Shown: positions 35,620 to 45,834 of the stretch, one piece after another
Layout: each line of letters opens with the position of its first letter
Position numbering within the stretch: position 1 is the stretch's first letter
Assembly: GCA_964036315.1 (NCBI GenBank)
Contig: OZ038485.1
Span: forward strand, 77,369,460 to 77,433,459
Length of the DNA: 64,000 bases
From: Acanthosepion esculentum
Lineage: Eukaryota; Mollusca; Cephalopoda; Sepiida; Sepiidae
Reading direction: 5' to 3'
The notes under the pieces: model-generated
Databases searched by the model: none
The model's input: only the letters and a program-made list of their open reading frames with translations
Told to the model about the DNA's origin: nothing
Program-made: the position numbers and the translations under genes

Positions 35620-36069
35620 TTTTGTGTGTCCTTTCTTTTGATGCTTTCAACACTTCATGCTCCTTTCTAGACACTCTTTAGCTTTGTTTAACTTATTTTT
35701 CTATCCATTTCTTCAAAGTTGTCAAATAGATTACTAACTGCTTTCCTCTGCTTCTCTTGCCTTTCATGTGTCTTGTGAGTGTTAATTTTTCCAAGTCTTT
35801 CTTCCTCATACTGTTCCCAAAATTTCAAATGTCTTTTCAGATTGTTAACAGCAGTTACTTTGTATTTCCTATTCTTAAATTTTCCTCATTTGTCATATGC
35901 TTTATCCTTTACCAATTGTCATATGCTTTATTGACATTTGTTCAGCTGATTTGACTCTTTTCTTCATTTGTGATTGAATTGTTCAGCATTCATTGTCATA
36001 TAGAATAACAGAAATTACATAGCAGTCTTTTTTTGTTTCCTATTTTTCTAGCTTTTAATATCATACTCA
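35620..36069 (-). pseudogene. diverged LINE C-terminal relic interrupted by LTR insertions
   Basis: On the minus strand SVILYDNEC then QSQMKKRVKSAEQ and later FWEQYEEERLGKIN resemble a LINE RT C-terminal domain. The segment 35845-36069 shares ordered blocks with 41640-41880 (gaaattacatagcagtct / atcacatagcagtct, then ctatttttcta and ctcagtttct). The solo LTR and gypsy element lie directly on its right edge. Confidence 0.45.
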
Positions 36070-36074
36070 GTTTC

Positions 36075-36126
36075 TGTTATGGGTCCTTACCTATAACTAC
36101 AGAATAAACTCTTCCTAACACTATGT
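36075..36126 (+). repeat. solo LTR, left fragment
   Basis: Begins TGTTATGGGTCC, preceded by the target duplication GTTTC (36070-36074). The partner fragment at 41084-41271 ends GGACCATAACA followed by GTTTC (41272-41276). Terminal TG...CA, the inverted ends and the 5-bp duplication define one LTR of about 235 bp split by the gypsy insertion. TATGT (36122-36126) is the gypsy target site. Strand is arbitrary. Confidence 0.85.
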
Positions 36127-36451
36127 TGTTGTGGATTCCGGGGATGGAATCCTGAACAAATAAATAAATAAATCCAGTAATTGAAATAGGAAAAGAAGTG
36201 TATTGAACGTAAGAATACAAATTTGAAATGAAGATTAGTAGTCCAGGAATACGGGTTAGTAGAAAGTATATGTACAAGTCTCTGTAAGTGAAGCCGTAAT
36301 TATCTCTCTCTCTGTGGACTCTATGTATCTCAACCTTATCTCAACGTATCTATCTGTGAACACCCTGTGTACTCAACGTATCTCCACTCTGTCAGAATAA
36401 GTATACTTTAGACGAGTCCATCTTGTGTAAAAAGGGGAGAGCCCCACAACA
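36127..36451 (-). repeat. gypsy-1 3' LTR
   Basis: 325 bp with TGTTGTGG at one end and CCACAACA at the other. It abuts the polypurine tract at 36452-36460. Confidence 0.95.
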
Positions 36452-36460
36452 CCCCCTTCC
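36452..36460 (-). promoter_or_regulatory. gypsy-1 polypurine tract
   Basis: Read on the minus strand GGAAGGGGG ends exactly at the 3' LTR, the expected site for plus-strand DNA priming. Confidence 0.85.
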
Positions 36461-36738
36461 TAGTGTCTTTTTTTGGTGGGGAGTTTAATATTTTTTTCAC
36501 TTATGGTATATTATTAGCGGTTCTGTGAATTTCTTTTCCTGCTTGTTCTTCTAATCTCTGTGGCTATTTGTGGTCTTTGAATTTCAAATGCTTCAAAAAT
36601 AGCCTCCATTGAGTCTTTCATTTTCCGAAGGTGATGAGCTTGGCTCCTCTACCCGTCTTTTTTGTATCTGATTGATATGTCTCCTGTGAGTGAATTTTTC
36701 GCCTTGAATCGTGTACAGAACATTCCCCAGTGTGCTTA

Positions 36739-37938
36739 TTATCGTACCTGGTTCCCAGTATGCCATGTTATTCTTAAACATTCTGAAATAGACCCGTTTA
36801 CCTGGTTTGAAGGCACTATCGGTGTATGCCGGTTTTTATTTTTGCTGGGTAATAGTTTATCAAAAACAGACCGTACTTGTAGGAACTGTTGTATGGCTCT
36901 TTCTGTTGGTACGTCCTCTGCTTTTTTCAAGGCTCTCTTAAGCGTGTCCACAAACCTTTTGGCTTGCCCGTTAGATCGTTGATGGTATGGTGCTATTTTA
37001 ATATGTTTGACTTGATAAGTCGCACAGAATTCTTGAAAGTTGCTTGAGGTAAATTGGGTACCATTATCTATTACAAGGCAATCTACCATGCCGAATCTTG
37101 CGAATAACTCGTGTAGACAATTAATAGTGTTTTCCGTCGTAGGGGTTTTGTATCTGAAAACTTCTGGCCACTTGCTAAAGCTATCTACGGTTATCAAGTA
37201 GTAATATCCATCTATGGGTCCTGCATAGTCTGCATGGATTCTAGACCAAGGTCTGTCCACCTTAGGCCATGGTTTTTGTATAATAGGTGGTGCCTTTGCT
37301 GCCGCAGCACAGCCTCTACATTTTTCTACCATTTGAGTAATGTCGTTATCCATATTAGGCCAGTAGACGAAACTTCTCATTAACGCTTTCATCCGATTTT
37401 TCCCTGGGTGTCCTAGATGAAAGTCCTTCAGAATTCGTCTTTGTGAAGATTTGGGTATGACCACTCTTTCATTATAAAGTAATACGTGATCACAAATTGA
37501 AAAACTGTCCGCTAGATTTCTTTCTTTTTCTTCTATTTTTCTCTTTGTACTTCGTATGAATTCATCCATTTCACCTTCTCTTCTGATTTCTAACAAGGTC
37601 ACTGGTAATTCCCTTACTGTATTGTTTAGCACTTTACTAATTTCGTCTTCAGCTCGCAAAGCCACTATGACAGAGTCTTCCAGAGGTTCGCATTTCGCAG
37701 GTACCAATCTAGATAATCCATCCGCATGACCAATTTTCTTTGACGGTAAGAACTCTAGTTTGAAATTATAATTCAATAATATAGTTCCCCATCTCAGAAG
37801 TCTATTGGCTGTGTAAATTGGTAGTCCTTTTTTCAATCCGAATATAGTGAGAAGAGGTTTATGGTCAGTTTGAAGAGTAATCTCTCTTCCATATATGTAT
37901 CTGTGGTAGCGAGTTAAGGCGAATATTATGCCTAACAC
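36739..37938 (-). pseudogene. gypsy-1 pol: RNase H C-terminal part and integrase
   Basis: A 399-codon open frame. It starts in the RNase H-like tail (LGIIFALTRYHRYIYGREIT, TDHKPLL, ADGLSRL). It continues into the integrase zinc region (HLGHPGKNRMKALM, then C and C in MVEKCRGCAAAAK), and the catalytic core with Asp in IHADYAGP and Asp in VIDNGTQF. The third catalytic residue, normally Glu in GQAERFVDT, is Lys here (GQAKRFVDT). A single in-frame stop just upstream separates it from the preceding frame, so the ATG is internal. It is long and intact but very likely catalytically dead. Confidence 0.92.
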
Positions 37939-37950
37939 TTCCTTCTCAAA

Positions 37951-38280
37951 TTATGAATAATTCCTCTCTGCTGGTAACAATGATCTAGATGCATGAGCTA
38001 TAGGTTTCCTTGTGCCATCCTGCATCTTGTGTAATATACAAGCTCCCACTCCATGTGAGCTTGCGTCACTAGCAATGATAATTTCCAGTTTGGGATCAAA
38101 ATGCGTCAGTGCTAGTTCAGATGTTAATTTCTTTATGGTCTCCTTAAAGGCTTTCTGACAATCTTCCGTCCAGTTCCATTTGTTCTCTTTTTTCAATAAT
38201 TCATTGAGGGGAGCCCTCAATTTGTGCATGTTTTCAATGAATTCACTGTAATAGTTCGCTGGACCAAGAAAGCTTTGCAA
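37951..38280 (-). pseudogene. gypsy-1 pol: RT thumb/RNase H N-terminal part
   Basis: 109 codons. MQSFLGPANYYSEFIENMHK begins the RT-RNase H connection, and WNWTEDCQKAF and IIASDASSHGVGACI carry the first RNase H Asp. It ends LPAERNYS at a stop, in the same frame as the integrase frame that follows. Confidence 0.9.
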
Positions 38281-38353
38281 CTCTGCAACATTTTTCGGCT
38301 CAGGAATATTTTTTATTGCAGATGCCCGATCTGGATCTGGTTTTCTACCACTT

Positions 38354-39023
38354 TCATTGATTATATGGCCTAAATACTTGATTTCTTTTAGAAAAAATCA
38401 CATTTTTCTCCTTCACTTTAAAACCAAAATCCTGAATTCTTTTAAAGACCTCTTTAATATGTGTTGCGTGTTCTTCTACATTATCGCTTTTGATCAAAAT
38501 GTCGTCTAAGTAAGCAGTAGCAAATTTCTGTCCCATGAGCATGGTGTCCATAGTCTGTTGGAAGATTGACGGTGATACTTTTTATCCCAAATGGCAATCT
38601 GTTAAATTTGTAAAGTCCTTTGTGAGTATTGATACATAAAATCTTTGTACTTTCTTCTTCTACTGGAATCTGAAGATAAGCTTCACTTAGATCAATCTTA
38701 GAAAATACCTTACCACCGTTAAGATTGGTAAATATTTCCTCCGGGCTTGGCAATGGGTAGTGATAATCATTGATAGCCTTGTTCAACCTAGTTGAGAAAT
38801 CTGCGCAAACACAGGTTTCTCCAGATTTTTTCTTTACGTAGACCACTGGTGCTGCCCATTCACTGAATTCGATTTGTGAAAGAATTCCAATTTGTACCAA
38901 TCTATCTAACTCCTTGTCAATTTTTTCTATGGTTGCGAAAGGCACGTTTCGCTTTTTCTTGAATACTGGCTGAACATTTTCCTTTAGTTCAATTTTAGCT
39001 GCTAACTTATTACATCGTCCCAA
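38354..39023 (-). pseudogene. gypsy-1 pol: reverse transcriptase with frameshift
   Basis: The first frame (38481-39023) has LDRLVQIGILSQIEFSEWAA, VVYVKKKSGE, VCADFSTRLNKAI, SKIDLSEAYLQIPVEE (motif A, Asp kept) and FNRLPFGIKS. A frameshift near 38570 moves the next part to 38354-38551, with KFATAYLDDILIKSDN, an intact YLDD motif, and FKVKEKNVIFSK. All RT motifs are present but in two frames. Confidence 0.92.
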
Positions 39024-39238
39024 ACCGCTCTAGAATACTTGGGGGAATTGACTGTGTAGTTCTTCTTTTAATTTTGTAGCTTCTGACGGCTCACACTCTA
39101 TTTTCTTACAAAATGAGCTAATAGGTAAATCCCATACGTCAAATTTTTGCATTCAATCTGTGCCCACCAAATTTTCTGTGTCTTTCATTACAAATATCTT
39201 CAATTTTTTCATTTTTCCATGGAATTTTACGTTTAGAA

Positions 39239-39667
39239 TTACTTCTCCTTCAAATTTGATACGCTTCCCTGTAACAGACTTAACAATTTTTTTTGTGTAT
39301 GCATCATGGTCAGTCTATTTAGCTTCTTCCAGGTTTGTAGATTAATTATAGTTAGATCCAAACCTGAGTCTAACTGTAATTTTACCTTTTTATTTAAAAT
39401 CTCGAGTTCCACGTATTTTCTTGTGTTTAGTTTGTCTTCGTGGTCCATTCTAGTAGTTCTTACCCTACTAGTGTATCTTTTGTTTCTGCATTGAGATGCC
39501 TTATGTCCCATTTTTCCACAAGCTAAACAGTTCTTGTATTTGAATCGACAGTCTTTATTCAAGTGTAATCCATGACATCTGTAACATGCAGATTGGGGGG
39601 GTCTTATATGTGCTTTGATCTCTGCCATTAATTGCCTTATACCTTGTAGTAATTTTTCCTTTATCAT
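39239..39667 (-). pseudogene. gypsy-1 gag nucleocapsid and aspartic protease
   Basis: Two zinc-knuckle-like motifs, CYRCHGLHLNKDC and CLACGKMGHKASQC, are followed by a basic linker and a retropepsin-like segment with VKLQLDSGLDLTIINLQTW. The active-site triad is DSG. The frame is 142 codons. The typical flap and second signature region are not obvious before the frame ends at 39239, so the protease may be damaged. A GC-rich stretch (cccggggggggtg, 39687-39699) upstream is likely an indel site. Confidence 0.87.
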
Positions 39668-39733
39668 GAAATCTTTGTTTTTCTCCCGGGGGGGGTGAAA
39701 ATCGTAAACTTTTGTGCAACTTATGTATGTGTG

Positions 39734-40514
39734 CTACTCCCGATTCCTCGATATCCTTAGAGTCTTTTTTATGCTCAAGCATTTTTGGCAGTCTTCTGAC
39801 AATTTTTGTAGCGTTAATCCAGACTCGTTTTGAAGCTTCGATAGGATTATTTTGTGCATTTCACTGTTCTTGGCTGAGACTAATCCCTGTACAAAAATCA
39901 GACACTTAAAATTCTGCCAACTTAAAGTCATCGCAATGTTTGTTCACGATTGCGGCGAATGTGGAGTAGTCCTCATTTTTGCTTTTTATAAGGTTGAGAC
40001 ATTTCCACCTTTTGTGAAAAAGTGAAGTCTTTGGACTGAAGAGCTCCGTAAGGCATCTAACTGCCTCGTTAAACGTCAAATCGTTTGTCTTTTTTGGTAA
40101 AATATAGTCCGCAAATTTTGTGTACTCCTCTGTTCCCAATTTCCTCAGTAATAAATGTAGCTTCTTAGCTTCCGTCCAGTTTTGGCAATCAATGATGAAA
40201 ATGTTTTCATAACGTCTGTAGTAGTCCCCGAAATTTTTATCATCTTCTAAAGAGTATTTAAATGTTTCTGTTGTGTGCCAAACTGCGTCTTGAGAAAAAG
40301 TCGCCTATTTTTCGATATTCTTTTGTTGTGTGTTACCTGTTATTTTTAGTATTAATTCCTGGATTTGCATTTGTCTTTCTTTATTTTCCTTCTGAAATTC
40401 GAGCAGTCTTTCTTGATTTTCTTTCTGAATTTCGAGCTGTCTTTCTTGGAGTTGTAGTTGCTGTTCATTTTGGTATTTTACAAGTTCTACCAAAATACTT
40501 TTAAAATCCTCCAT
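39734..40514 (-). pseudogene. gypsy-1 gag, N-terminal and capsid part in broken frames
   Basis: The start at 40514 opens MEDFKSILVELVKYQNEQQ and is followed by a long Gln/Glu/Lys heptad-like coiled coil, with repeated QKEN and QER units, to about 40315. Capsid-like frames follow at 39906-40139 (TFNEAVRCLTELF, SLFHKRWKCLNL, DYSTFAAIVNKHCDDFKLAEF) and 39734-39931 (LQNESGLTLQKL). The frames are offset, so gag is interrupted at least twice. Confidence 0.82.
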
Positions 40515-40605
40515 GATAACAGTCTTATGAAAACCTCGATTTTCCGTATTTTGAGGAAGTACTTTTTAATCACGGTCGTCACGCAAAATCCTCGCAAATC
40601 CTTGT

Positions 40606-40763
40606 AAATCTTTGTCGCCCAGTCGTTGTGGATGCTGACAACAGCAAATTTTTTCCCCCTGAGTCTTCGTGAAGTGCAAATCCTCGTCACCAAGTTGTTG
40701 TGGTGATGAGAGAGAATTTTTTTTTTCGTGTGGGTCCGAAATCCTTGTCGCCAAGTTGTTGTA
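40606..40763 (-). repeat. gypsy-1 leader: three primer-site/LTR-edge repeats
   Basis: Three similar segments of about 25 bp start at 40606 (aaatctttgtcgccc), 40678 (aaatcctcgtcaccaagttg) and 40738 (aaatccttgtcgccaagttg). The last holds the presumed primer binding site, TGGCGACAAGGATTTCGG on the minus strand (40753-40736), three bases from the 5' LTR edge at 40757. The other two repeat both the primer-site-like and the LTR-edge-like sequence. The tRNA is not identified. Confidence 0.72.
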
Positions 40764-41083
40764 GATTCCGGGGATGGAATCCTGCACAAATAAATAAATA
40801 ATGCCAGTAATTGAAATAGGAAAATAAGTGTATTGAACGTAAGAATACAAATTTGAAATGAAGATTAGTAGTCCAAGAATACGGGTTAGTAGAAAGTATA
40901 TGTACAAGTCTCTGTAAGTGAAGCTGTAATTATCTCTTTCTCTCTGTGGACTCTACGTATCTCAACCTTATCTCAACGTATCTCTCACTGAACACCCTGT
41001 GTACTCAACGTATCTCCACTCTGTCAGAATAAGTATACTTTAGACGAGTCCATATTGTGTAAAAAGGAGAGAGCCCCACAGCA
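40757..41083 (-). repeat. gypsy-1 5' LTR
   Basis: 327 bp, starting TGTTGTAG and ending CCACAGCA on the plus strand. It is about 95% like the 3' LTR by eye and is followed by TATGT (41084-41088). Confidence 0.95.
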
Positions 41084-41271
41084 TATGTATACTACGCCTC
41101 TCAAGAGAGAGAGACGAATCGAGTTGAGCCGATAGTAGTTCACTCCAAACCAGACTGACAGTCATACTAACACCTTCCACATCTTGTATTATTATTCCGT
41201 GTAATATATCTTCGTTATTTCTACTCTTGTGTTCGTGTTGTTCTTCCTTGGTCCTAACCTGGACCATAACA
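41084..41271 (+). repeat. solo LTR, right fragment
   Basis: Continues the LTR started at 36075. It ends GGTCCTAACCTGGACCATAA followed by CA, then the GTTTC target duplication (41272-41276). No internal region of the older element remains, so it was already a solo LTR when the gypsy element arrived. Confidence 0.85.
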
Positions 41272-41276
41272 GTTTC

Positions 41277-42100
41277 TGAAAAACATTTTTCACTATCTGC
41301 TTCTGGATTACTGTGACATATTTTCTCTCATCTGCTACCATGCTATACGGTTGAATTCCTGCATCTGCTTGATTTGGGCATCCTAAGTTCTAAATTCACA
41401 CATTTGACTGAATCTTTTGGTCACAGTCATACATTCCCTCCACTTACATTTGGTTTGTTAATTATCGGCAATCATGACTCTCATTGATTTCCTCTCTTTT
41501 GTTGTTTTCAGAAAAATTTTCTCTTTTATGACCCCTCTTTCTGTTTTTTAGTACATATTCTCTCATTAATTTCTACTAACTTTTATAGTAGATTTCTCAC
41601 TGTTCTCTTTTGCCTCTCTTTAATGTTTCTTTTTGACTGTTACCAGTAGTTTCTTTGTAGTTTCTATTCCCTTTAGAATTTCCTTATTTACTGCATGCTC
41701 CATTCATGGTATTCAAAACATTCATCATCAGTAGAACCACACCACAGTTGCCTTTTTTTTTTACTTGTGAAGAAATTATTCTGCTTTCATTGTTAAATGG
41801 GAGAGAAATTATCACATAGCAGTCTAACACATTTTTTTTTATCTCTAAATCTATTTTTCTACTTTACTCAGTTTCTTAAATGTGTCTTTTACTATTTCTA
41901 TTATTATTATTTCAATGTTGTACTTACCATTGTTATTACAAATCCTGGATTGTTGAATTTATGCTCTCATTTAATTTTAATGTACCTAACATCTTCTGCT
42001 GTACATTTTGCTCACCACCATGCATTCAAGTCTTACAATTAATGGTCAGTCTTTTCTTCATGTTTTGCTACCATCAACACGATATATTGTCATGTCAAGA
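41277..42100 (-). pseudogene. diverged LINE relic, right of the LTR cluster
   Basis: Pyrimidine-rich on the plus strand. 41640-41880 parallels 35845-36069, as noted there. Minus-strand peptides are heavily broken. It was contiguous with 35620-36069 before the LTR insertions. Confidence 0.35.
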
Positions 42101-42516
42101 GATAATAATTCTGGAATGTCATCTAATTTTTTTTATAATCAATAAATCCAGTGAAAAAATACATCATTGTTATACTCATCTTTGAAATTTGGCATACTAA
42201 CTCTATTCATTTTCTGTTTGCATTGGATAAGAAACCCATCCTGTGATATCACAGTTTGCATAAATATCTAGTCACATAAATCAAATATGAAAACTTAAAA
42301 TTTAATTTCAAGAAAGAGTTTCAGTAAATTCATTTCAGTTCTGATGTTATTCATCTTGGCTAAATTTAATGTAATTTGTCACTCTTATTTGTCACAAGGA
42401 ATAGAAGTGACAAAGGGAAAATGGTTGTTAGTGGTACCAGCTGCCAACCACAGCAATTCAGACATAGCAAGCGTTTTTGAAATTGGCCAGTTGAACAGGA
42501 AGAAAGAAAAATGGCT

Positions 42517-43090
42517 CTATGTAAACATACAATGGGTCCCTCTTTTAGCTTTTCACCAAATGGACAATTAACCCCACATTGCATCTTTATTCTTGTTTGT
42601 GTTGGTGTGCACAAAAACTGAAAGTTTCACTGTACATTCATAAAGGAAACGAAAAGTGAAATTAATGCTGTAGTGAAAAATGAAGACTAAAATCCTGTTC
42701 CAAATATATTTGATTGTTTATTCAGGGATTCATTTGCACAGTCTGGTGCATGGCAGATGTAGGTGACATTTGGGATAACTTCTGAAACTTTCAAGACAGA
42801 TCAGCATTTCCTTTCAACCAGCAAGAATCCTAACTCTTTATCTTTGGAACGCTTTCTCGAAGGACAACCTGTACCTACCAATGGGCAGCCTAGAACTCCC
42901 CTCACTTCTGTAACCATTTATATAAGTCATTGATCATAAATTGTAACTTCAAAGATTTTCATTTATTTATCTATTATTCTATTTCCTTTTGGTTAAATGG
43001 GTGGTTGCTTTGAAAATTCTTTATTGTTGGTTATAAAATCAAAGTAGTTAAAACTGAGATAAAAAAAAATTTACCATCCTCTTCTAGGTA
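42517..43090 (+). repeat. dispersed repeat family E, copy 2
   Basis: The reverse-oriented partner of 14355-14985. Shared blocks are aaacatacaatgggtccctc, ttattcagggattcatttgc, ccaatgggcag, ttttggttaaatgggtggtt and gagataaaaa...ttaccatcct. The copies differ throughout, so the family is old. Confidence 0.72.
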
Positions 43091-43099
43091 GGTGTTCTT

Positions 43100-43500
43100 A
43101 TCACAACTGAGTTCCATCTTGTCACATCACAGTTATATATACCAAGTTCATACCATTTATGATGATATCACTCCACTTCTTCTCACTGAGCATCAGGGTC
43201 AATGCTACCATTTACATCAAGGTGCTGGAAATGATAGTCAAATTTTGGATCAGGGTTCCAGCATGACTCTGCTCCATCTTACATGACCCAAATAGTCCAG
43301 AAGTGGCTGGCTGAGAATTTTCATGATTGTGTCACTCCCAGCATTTGACCACATTTTTCTCTCTATTTGAATCCCCTGGAGTCTGAAGTTTTGTTAAGTA
43401 GGAAACCAACGAGCAGCCTCACAATATCAAAATGAGAAATCTTTCTTGTCAAGGTGAGCAAATATCAGTTTTGCAGAATGAGCATTCTCTTGAAGGAATA
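43100..43500 (+). pseudogene. IS630/mariner-type DDE transposase relic
   Basis: At about 43198-43270 one frame reads VNATIYIKVLEMIVKFWIRV. The next frame reads QHDSAPSYMTQIVQKWLAEN (about 43255-43315), containing the second catalytic Asp in DSAP, then FHDCVTPSI, and then NPLESEV for the NSPDLNPLD block. These appear in the order expected for the catalytic half of a DD34-37 transposase. It is broken by frameshifts and has no N-terminal domain. Confidence 0.7.
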
Positions 43501-43910
43501 TAGACTTTAGCTTAAAGCTTGTTTGTCGTGACATATATTACTCAAAAAACATCTTATCCAAGAAATTATAATAATTCTCTGCATCACCATCAATTTTTAA
43601 GTGACCTATAATTTAACTGCCAACAATACTGGCCCAGAACATTACTCCATCTACTCTATAACAACTTCTAATTTGTGTTGGTTTACTATTTCCATGAAGG
43701 ACTCAACATCTAAACCACCCAGCAGATCAATTCAATGTTGGTGTATTTTCATCACAAAACAAATGACTGAGTTGAGAAATCACTTTTTATGAACTTCTTC
43801 AACTTACTTTAACATTTTTTTTTGTGATGTTTACTTAAAGGTGATAATTTGGTTACTTTTCTGGATTTAGCCAAACTTATTAATATGCTGCACCTTTTCT
43901 CTTTGAATTT

Positions 43911-43913
<3 letters not shown>

Positions 43914-43954
<41 letters not shown>
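43914..43954. repeat. (TA)n microsatellite, left edge of foldback
   Basis: About 20 TA units bounding the foldback element on its left. Confidence 0.96.
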
Positions 43955-43957
<3 letters not shown>

Positions 43958-44058
43958 GAAATATAGTCTTAAAGTGTGCTATATTTATGGGATAAAGTTC
44001 TCAATATCAGAGATAGAGCGTGTGTAAATATAAAAGTGAACACAGAAGTCAACACTTA

Positions 44059-44102
44059 GAGGTGACAGACTGTTTCATGCTAGATGCAATCGTCAGGCCA
44101 CG
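44059..44102 (-). ncRNA. hammerhead-ribozyme-like motif H3
   Basis: Minus strand: CTGACGA (44096-44090), TGC/GCA mini-stem, GAAAC (44076-44072), AGTCT, GTC, then ACCTC. Core positions fit (position 7 is free to vary) and the GUC triplet is the classic cleavage site. Stem I pairing (GTGGC with ACCTC) is imperfect. Confidence 0.42.
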
Positions 44103-44639
44103 AGTGCTGTTATTTTTCTCGGCTATTTATATATACGGATCAGTGGTGCATTGTGGGTAGTCTATTTTGGCGGTTATTTTACCGGAAGTCGTTTATTTGT
44201 TTATTTATTTATTTGTGTCAAATTATTTTGCTTGTTTTTATTTAGTTTTATTTTTATTTTTTATCTTATATATATATTTTTTTTTTTTGATCGGTGTTTT
44301 TATTAACGTAGTAAAAATTTGTTTATATTTCGGACGAAATAGCTATAACTGTTATATAACGATAAAAAAAAAATGATTAAATATAATATACTGCGTTACT
44401 TAAAAATCGAAAACCAAAAAGAGAAAATATACAGTGTAACAAATAAATAACAAGAAGTATAATAAATTGATCTAAATACATCCAAATATATAAATAAACT
44501 AACAACCGATACCGATAAACTAGCCGTTTGAAAAAAACAAATAAAGATAATCAATCCAAATAAATAAATTAAAAACTATTCCTGCCAAAATAATAGTCAG
44601 AAAAAACCACAACAATCAACCCCAAAATTCAACAAATAG

Positions 44640-44860
44640 CTTTAATTATCTTTCCAAACAAAAACAAAACTATTAAATAAGCTATATAAACAAATTTTTA
44701 TTACGTTAATAAAAACACCGATCAAAATAAAAATAAAAAATAAATAAATATATGAGATTAAAAATAAAAATAAATAAAAACAAGTAAAATAATTTGACCC
44801 AAATAAATAAACAAATAAACGACTTCCGGTAAAATAACCGCCAAAATAGACTACCCACAA
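44640..44860 (-). repeat. partial extra copy of foldback arm
   Basis: Repeats, within the foldback, the segment running from the ttatataaca...acaccgatcaaaa region to gacttccggtaaaataaccg and tagactacccacaat. It produces an apparent 88-codon frame that is not a gene. Confidence 0.7.
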
Positions 44861-45076
44861 TAAGCTATATAAACAAATTTTTACTATGTTAATAAAAACA
44901 CCGATCAAAAAATAAATAAATATATAAAATAAAAAATTAAAATAAAATTAAATAAAAACAAGCAAAATAATTTGACACAAATAAATAAATAAACAAATAA
45001 ATAACCGCCAAAATAGACTACCCACAATGCACCACTGACCCGTATATATAAATAGCCGAGAAAAATAACAGCACTC

Positions 45077-45120
45077 GTGGCCTGACAATTACATCTAGCA
45101 TGAAACAGAGTGTCGCCTCT
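45077..45120 (+). ncRNA. hammerhead-ribozyme-like motif H4
   Basis: Plus strand: GTGGC, CTGACAA (45082-45088), GAAAC (45102-45106), AGAGT, GTC (45112-45114), GCCTC. Stem I GGC/GCC and stem III AC/GT are possible. Position 8 of the core is A instead of G and the stem II pairing is weakened, so this copy is probably inactive. It faces outward, opposite to H3. Confidence 0.42.
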
Positions 45121-45147
45121 AAGTGTTGACTTCTATGTTCACTTTTA

Positions 45148-45151
<4 letters not shown>

Positions 45152-45199
<48 letters not shown>
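45152..45199. repeat. (TA)n microsatellite, right edge of foldback
   Basis: About 22 TA units. Confidence 0.96.
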
Positions 45200-45202
<3 letters not shown>

Positions 45203-45830
45203 ATCTACCTATGATTTCCTACCAAATGCAACTAACCTCAAGCTGTGGGAGTACATTGACACTGATGTATGTGCATTATGTCAAAGTGATCATGGTACTT
45301 TACATCATGTGCTCTCTGCATGCTCATAATCACTGCAGATGTACATGTGGTCTCATAACAAGGTGTTGGAAGTGGTTATAGACTTAGTGCAGTGTGAAGC
45401 AGCCAACAAACAGCTTGTGATGGGCAGAGAACCTAAGATCCATTTTCACAAGGAAATTGAACTCCATGTATGTAAAACCAAAATAACTGCCAACATTATG
45501 CTACTGAGTGAAGCCGATGATTGGAGGTTATTAGTTGATCTTAGAACACTTCTGCAATTTCTGGTATGCATCATTCAGATAGGTGCATATCCTGACATTG
45601 TAGCATTGTAGTATTGTAGCATGGTCTGATTCAAAGAAGTGTGTCCTCCTAGTAGAACTAATGGTACCATGAGAGGAGAACAGGGAGGAGGTGTCTGAGT
45701 GAAAGAAAAACTGCTATGAATCACTGCAAACTGTGTGGAACAGTGGTGGACATGTTATGTACTATCTATTGAAGTTGGCTGGATTACTCTGAGAAAATGA
45801 CTTTAGGAATAAAGCTAACAATATGGTTGA
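45203..45830 (+). pseudogene. LINE polymerase C-terminal relic (zinc-knuckle and endonuclease-like tail)
   Basis: The plus strand reads WEYIDTDVCALCQSDHGTLH then HVLSACS, a CxxC...HxxxxC zinc motif like those after LINE RTs (CSLCG..GTLEHILSSC). After a stop, a 90-codon frame reads YMWSHNKVLEVVIDLV, then ADDWRLLVDLRTLLQF and IGAYPDIVAL. Further on a broken SIEVGWITL recalls PVEVGCRGF. This matches the C-terminal domain common in molluscan LINE-derived pol proteins, in the correct order. The RT itself is absent. Confidence 0.66.
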
Positions 45831-45834
45831 AACA

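Larger units (their letters stand above)
36127..41083 (-). mobile_element. Ty3/gypsy LTR retrotransposon (4,957 bp) with TATGT target duplication
   Basis: Two LTRs of 325 and 327 bp bound it and differ by roughly 15-20 substitutions and small indels by eye. TATGT flanks both ends (36122-36126 and 41084-41088). In minus orientation the order is 5' LTR, primer site, gag, protease, RT, RNase H, integrase, polypurine tract, 3' LTR. Coding is interrupted in gag, in RT, and once between the RNase H halves. It landed inside an older solo LTR. Confidence 0.95.
43955..45151. mobile_element. ~1.2-kb foldback element with hammerhead-like motifs in both arms
   Basis: The left arm, about 44026-44260, is complementary to about 44900-45151. 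Both carry the tgttcacttttatattt edge, a hammerhead-like motif, gcactcgtgg, a tatttatatatacgg-like TATA stretch and gtgcattgtgggtagtctat, then tttggcgg. The middle is AT-rich with aaat/aataaata runs. A third, partial copy of the arm sequence (44640-44860, with gacttccggtaaaataaccg) shows internal rearrangement. It is flanked by (TA)n on both sides. The edge at 43955-44028 duplicates 10560-10635. No protein is encoded. Confidence 0.8.

Noticed and set aside
36075..41271. Treating TGTTATGG...CCATAACA as the ends of the gypsy LTRs
   Set aside because: The direct LTR repeats begin at 36127 and 40757 and have their own TATGT duplication; the outer sequence belongs to an older solo LTR.
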